Below, in pieces: positions 60,101 through 64,000 of a stretch of 64,000 bases of DNA. This stretch comes from Linnemannia elongata (Eukaryota; Mortierellomycota; Mortierellomycetes; Mortierellales; Mortierellaceae): assembly GCA_036320915.1 (NCBI GenBank), contig JAXBDG010000007.1, forward strand, positions 1,178,001 through 1,242,000. Direction: 5' to 3'. The notes below the pieces were generated by a model. The model was given only the letters and a program-made list of their open reading frames with translations, ran no database searches and was not told the DNA's origin. The translations under genes were made by a program, and so were the position numbers. How positions within the stretch are numbered: the stretch's first letter is position 1; every line of letters starts with the position of its first letter.

Positions 60101-60454
60101 ACGTACATCCTGGAAGAGTTTGAGGAGCACGAGCTTTTCATGGACATGGAGACCTGCCCTCTCCGCCTCATCCAGCTTGATCTGCACCGATTTGGCCTTG
60201 GTAAGTTGTTTTTCATTTTGGTGGAAGGATCAAAGGTCGAACGCAAAGTTCAATGTTATTAACGAAACCTCCTTTTGTGCTTATTAGACAAGTACGGTAT
60301 TATTCATTCGGTGGCAAGACCATTGACCGAGGCTGGAATCGACTTGCTCTTCTTGAGTACATTCAGTACTGCTAACATTCTCGTGGCGGACCATCGGTTG
60401 TCCGAGGCCGAGAGGATACTCAGCGGTAGTGGCTCGACCACACTTGGGTCTTGA
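57105..60454 (+). CDS. CASTOR-like ACT-domain protein (putative amino-acid sensor)
   Basis: Seven exons, 57105-57214, 57444-57601, 57854-57913, 59132-59175, 59278-59939, 60031-60200 and 60288-60454, encode 456 residues. The protein matches animal CASTOR1/GATS-type arginine sensors, built from tandem ACT domains that bind arginine and regulate GATOR2/TORC1. The second ACT unit has ICTIVEPLAKAGVSIFYMSTYQTDLLFV (residues 97-124), which parallels human CASTOR1 around Ser111. The C-terminal unit has ARPLTEAGIDLLFLSTF (411-427), continuing STANILV. It is longer than CASTOR1 (329 residues) because a Ser/Asp/Glu-rich disordered segment of about 90 residues lies between the ACT pairs. The Ser corresponding to human Ser111 is kept, but the residue aligned with Asp304 is Ala430. 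The 1,218-base third intron is unusually long. A fungal TOR-pathway role is inferred from homology only. Confidence 0.85.
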
Positions 60455-61278
60455 GTACTTTTTACTTTTGATTGCACTTGTGGTGGCTGATAGATAAAAT
60501 TGATATGGATTGAAAGAATAAAGGAGTCGCCACCATTTGCATACAATACAGTGTCTACACAAGTTTGTAAGAGTTGAACTTAAGCATTTGGAGGGATAAT
60601 GCATGATGTGACCGAGTGTGCTTGCTTGGCATCATAGAGGTGGCGCACAATCGTCAAAGGAGAGGATAACTGCAATGAGGAAAGATATTCTTGTCCAGCC
60701 CGAGCACATTCATGGCATGGGTTGATGTGGATAGACAGGGCTAGTTTGCACAAAACACACATACTTTGGTGAGGGCCCATTCCATTCTTCACTCAAATAT
60801 TCATCCCTTTTTCATTCCACCCTCGACCACACCTCATGTCTTTTGTTCTCCTTCTTTTTCGCCCACCATGACTCTCTCGAGTCTATCTTGACCCAAGTAA
60901 CCGCGCCGACACGCGTATCTTCTCTCGCTTCACGCTTTGTTTTGCTCATCGATCCTTCTTCGTTTTTTCCTTCTAACCTCGATTCCAAAATGACCTTATC
61001 ATTCATGAAAGCAAATAGACATCTCGTAGAGGGAAACTTATGTGATGGCTATGCTCTGCCCACATAGAAGTCGAACGACAAGGAGAGTTTGACTCTGGTC
61101 ATCACTCTTATAAAAACTTGTTGGGTCTCCTCTTCTTTCACGCTTTTTATTGCGACTTTGTCCCTCTCTTACTTTCTTTCCTCTTCCTTTCTCCTACACT
61201 TCAACCCTTCTCTCGGGAACTTCTTCGACCACCTCTCTTCTGGATCATTACTTCAACTGTCTCAGGACATAATACAGC
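60455..61278. other. Spacer between CASTOR-like and tetraspanin-like genes
   Basis: About 820 bases. The right half (60,790-61,260) is C/T-rich and leads into the next gene's start. No gene recognised. Confidence 0.5.
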
Positions 61279-62957
61279 ATGGACTCTTCTCACCGATCGT
61301 CATACACTTTACTCGAATCAAGTGAAGACAACCTCTACGTCGCCAAGGAGGCAGCATCATCGTCGACAAAGGCACAGCAACGCACAATTGGATGGAGACG
61401 ATACATTGCCCCCTTCGTCTTGCTCGCCACCATGGTAAGCGACAACAATGAGAGGCTGTTCGGACGAGTCTGGACAATAAGTGTTAATGCCTCAATGATA
61501 CTGCTATGTCAGTCTGTCATAGTGGACACTTCCTCTTCATACCCCCTTCCTACTCCTATCAGTTCCCCAGGTCGAATCCTCCCCACTGTTTGTCTCTCCT
61601 TCTTTCATCCCCCCTCCTTCCTCCTTCCTCGTTCCTCCTCCCCTCACCCTTGTTCGTCTCTGCCTTGCTGATATTTCCGTCTAAACATACACACGACGAG
61701 GACGAGGGAAAGAGGGGGGCGGTAGAATCCGGTTAATTAGTGAGGAATGTGAGTTTTTTTTCATTCGTGTGTCTGGATCCATTTTGTTACCACTACTTCA
61801 GCTATTCCCTTCTCGTGTACTCCTTACTCCATGCGCATGTCTACTGCCCGCTTAGTCTTTTGGAACCCCCACATACGCAGTTTCCCCCGTCTCTGTTTCC
61901 TTTGATATATATGTCTCTTCTTCTTTCTTTCTCCTTGTACTACTCTTCATGCTTCTGCCCTTGTTCCATCTCCTGGCTCCTTTTTTTTGTCTTCGTACTT
62001 TTGGATCCCTGATTTTGTTTGCATCTTCTTCGTGCTTCGCGCTCTTTTGTCTCGTACTCCTTTATTTTTTTGGGTGAGGTCAGACGGAAGGAAAAAAAAC
62101 CTCCTGAGTGCTAAATCGCACTGTGGTACATTTGCTTTTCTCATTCCATTTGCTTGCAGCTCACAAACTCCTCAGTCGTTCAAGAAAAAAACGAGTTGCC
62201 TGGTTGGCGACTAGTGTTGATGCAGTTACGCTTCTTCTCTCGCACAACCCCGTTCTCTCCCCTTCTCCTATTTTCCATCATTGGTCTTTAATGCTTGAGC
62301 ACGAACGCACAGAAAAAAAGTCCGGGGCTATCTTTTCTTTTTGGTCTTTTACGTACTTTTCTTTGTTCCTCTCTTCTTTGTCTTTCTCTTTCTTTTTCTC
62401 TCGTTCTCCCTCTCTTCTTCTTTTTCCAATTTCATTTTTCTCCCTACTTCTCTTCTCCCTCTCAAAATTCATTCTCGACAAAAGACTTGCCAAGAAAGAT
62501 AACACTCTTTACTCAGGAGATAAAACTGCAGCAGCTGAACAACCAAGACACCGTTCTTCTCTTTCCTTCCTCTACGTTTCTTTCGACGGGACACAAAAAC
62601 ACAACTAGATTCCGACAACGTTCTTGCTTTTGCACGTATTTCAAGCCAGGACCACCCGCAACCACCTCCAACCCACCAACAGCCATAACCACAGCAGCAG
62701 CAGCAGCACTAAGCCCAACCTTGTCAACTACCAGATCTACGACGGCATCAACGACGTGTACGAATACGATCAACAACCCCAAAAGCAACAGCAGACAGCA
62801 GGTCGCCACAACGTTCATTTGGTGCCTACACTTTCGGTTGGATTGGACAGCATGTGTATTGGAGTCATTGCAGTGTCGTTGATTGGGCTCTTGGGAGTCG
62901 CCAAGGGAAACCGGCGTCTTATGAACCTGGTAAGTTCCTTCTTTCTAGAGAAAATGA

Positions 62958-62992
<35 letters not shown>

Positions 62993-63981
62993 GCGTGTAT
63001 GTTTTTTTGCAAAGTTACACAAAGGAATGACAACACGCTTGTGACGCGCTGGGATTGAAAACAAAAAGTGAGAGACTGATCGAAAATTGATTTCATTTTT
63101 GATGTGTTTGTTTCAAACATTAGTACTTTGGGTTTGTGATGGTGTTTATTAGCATCCAGGCACTGTTTGCGGTGAAGGGGTTCCTGTCGGGGGCAGACTG
63201 GGTTCGGGATGCATTGGATCGGTCATGGACGAATGCTTACGAGACCGATAAGGACTTGATCCGCGACCTGCAGTCTGAGGTATGTTTTTTTCTTCATGTC
63301 TTTTGTGTTCACTCTTTCCATTTGTCGCAGTAAAAACAGGAAGTTACAACGGGATCAACCAGGAGGAGTAGCGCTTTGTTAGCATGATTGTCTGACTGTC
63401 TTTCCCATAATTATTATTTTCTCAATAGTTCAATTGCAAGGGATTCTTTGATGGAGAGGATAGATCTCTGGAAACAAGCACGGGATACGAGGGTCATCTC
63501 CCAAACTGCAGTGACATTCTCGAAAAGACCTTTGGCAGCAGGTTGGAGCGACTCGGAGCGACGATCCTTTGGATTCGCTTGATCCAGGTAAGGAGATTTA
63601 TCACTTTGGTGTTCATGACCAGTGGTAGCGTCATTACTAGTTACATGATGACTTATCTAACCACGCTTTGTGTTATTGTGCAACATAACTATCTAGTTGG
63701 CGGGAGTTCTGTTGTTGTCCATTTTGTTCAAGTACCTGGCAATTCTGGACCAAGCGGACGCTGACAAGGACGAGGAGGCGCTCGAGGCACAGCAGCAATC
63801 ACAGATGATGCTTGACGGCAGCAGCAAATCGGGATACTATTTAACAGAGAAGCAGATGGCGGAGTGTGATGCCCATGTACCGTTGCTTTTGTGCCAAGAG
63901 GAGGATGATAGCGATTGTGATGATGCGTCGTCGGTGGTGTCTTCGGATGATGGGTCCCAGATCACTATTGTCGTTGCATGA
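61279..63981 (+). CDS. Tetraspanin-like four-transmembrane protein
   Basis: Five exons, 61279-61434, 62609-62929, 63124-63279, 63429-63587 and 63697-63981, encode 358 residues. Transmembrane 1 (43-63) is split by a 1,174-base intron: APFVLLATM is completed by IPTTFLLLHVF after a CTAG acceptor. Transmembrane 2 (DSMCIGVIAVSLIGLLGV) and 3 (YFGFVMVFISIQALFAV) follow, with a small loop before and a larger loop after. The large loop holds two cysteines only (about 214 and 238, FNCKG and LPNCSD). Transmembrane 4 (TILWIRLIQLAGVLLLSILF) is assembled across the last splice. The C-terminal tail is acidic and Ser-rich. The arrangement fits tetraspanins, which organise membrane microdomains, but the hallmark Cys-Cys-Gly is replaced by Cys-Lys-Gly. 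A four-helix protein of another family is possible. Confidence 0.75.
62959..62990 (+). repeat. 32-base poly(T) run in a tetraspanin-like gene intron
   Basis: A T run within intron 2 (62930-63123), followed directly by AGG. An AG lies right after the run but would break frame with the transmembrane-3 exon. The TAG at 63,121-63,123 is the acceptor I used. Confidence 0.85.
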
Positions 63982-64000
63982 GCACAACACACAGACACAC

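Noticed and set aside
62295..62882. 195-codon frame overlapping exon 2 of the tetraspanin-like gene
   Set aside because: The overlapping frame that starts at the CTAG acceptor at 62,605-62,608 completes transmembrane 1 and encodes transmembrane 2; this other frame gives no membrane segments.

Overview
The window is nuclear DNA of a fungus. It carries eighteen protein genes, seventeen of them spliced as I model them (44 short-to-medium GT-AG introns). Gene content is typically fungal: a COX9/COX7A-type oxidase subunit, a Pcl/Pho80-type cyclin, mitoferrin, MIX17 and acidic stalk protein P1. Very pyrimidine-rich leaders, poly-Q/poly-N proteins and AIG1-type GTPases make me favour an early-diverging lineage, probably Mucoromycota and perhaps Mortierella-like. 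That placement is inference. No rRNA, tRNA, CRISPR array or intact transposon was recognised.

Layout. 1-9,046: a long pyrimidine-rich leader, then a 1,950-residue SH3 plus Ras-association scaffold on the + strand. 9,385-33,140: nine consecutive genes on the minus strand: a CPQ-like M28 peptidase, the SF3b subunit PHF5A/Rds3, ribosomal protein uL2 (L8), eIF3f, a mitoferrin-type carrier, a multi-membrane-segment DUF229 phosphatase/transferase-fold protein, an AIG1/GIMAP-type GTPase with a C-terminal CaaX box, a Q/N-rich orphan and a MIX17/CHCHD2-type CX9C protein. 35,438-63,981: + strand genes, interrupted only by ribosomal P1 on the minus strand: a RING/TRAF-type zinc-finger protein, a Pcl-type cyclin, an AidB-like acyl-CoA dehydrogenase, a 55-residue cytochrome oxidase subunit, an intronless 738-residue orphan GTPase, a CASTOR-like ACT-domain protein and a tetraspanin-like protein that ends just before the window edge.

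There is no operon or obvious gene cluster. Themes recur: translation (uL2, P1, eIF3f), nutrient/TOR signalling (CASTOR-like), mitochondria (mitoferrin, MIX17, COX9), polarity and signalling (SH3-RA scaffold, cyclin, GTPases, tetraspanin). The least-described items are the orphan GTPase with a long helical C-terminal region, the prenylatable AIG1 GTPase, and the fungal CASTOR homologue, in which a key arginine-binding aspartate appears to be replaced.

Exon boundaries were worked out by hand from reading frame, GT-AG sites and family conservation. Transcript data would be needed to confirm them.
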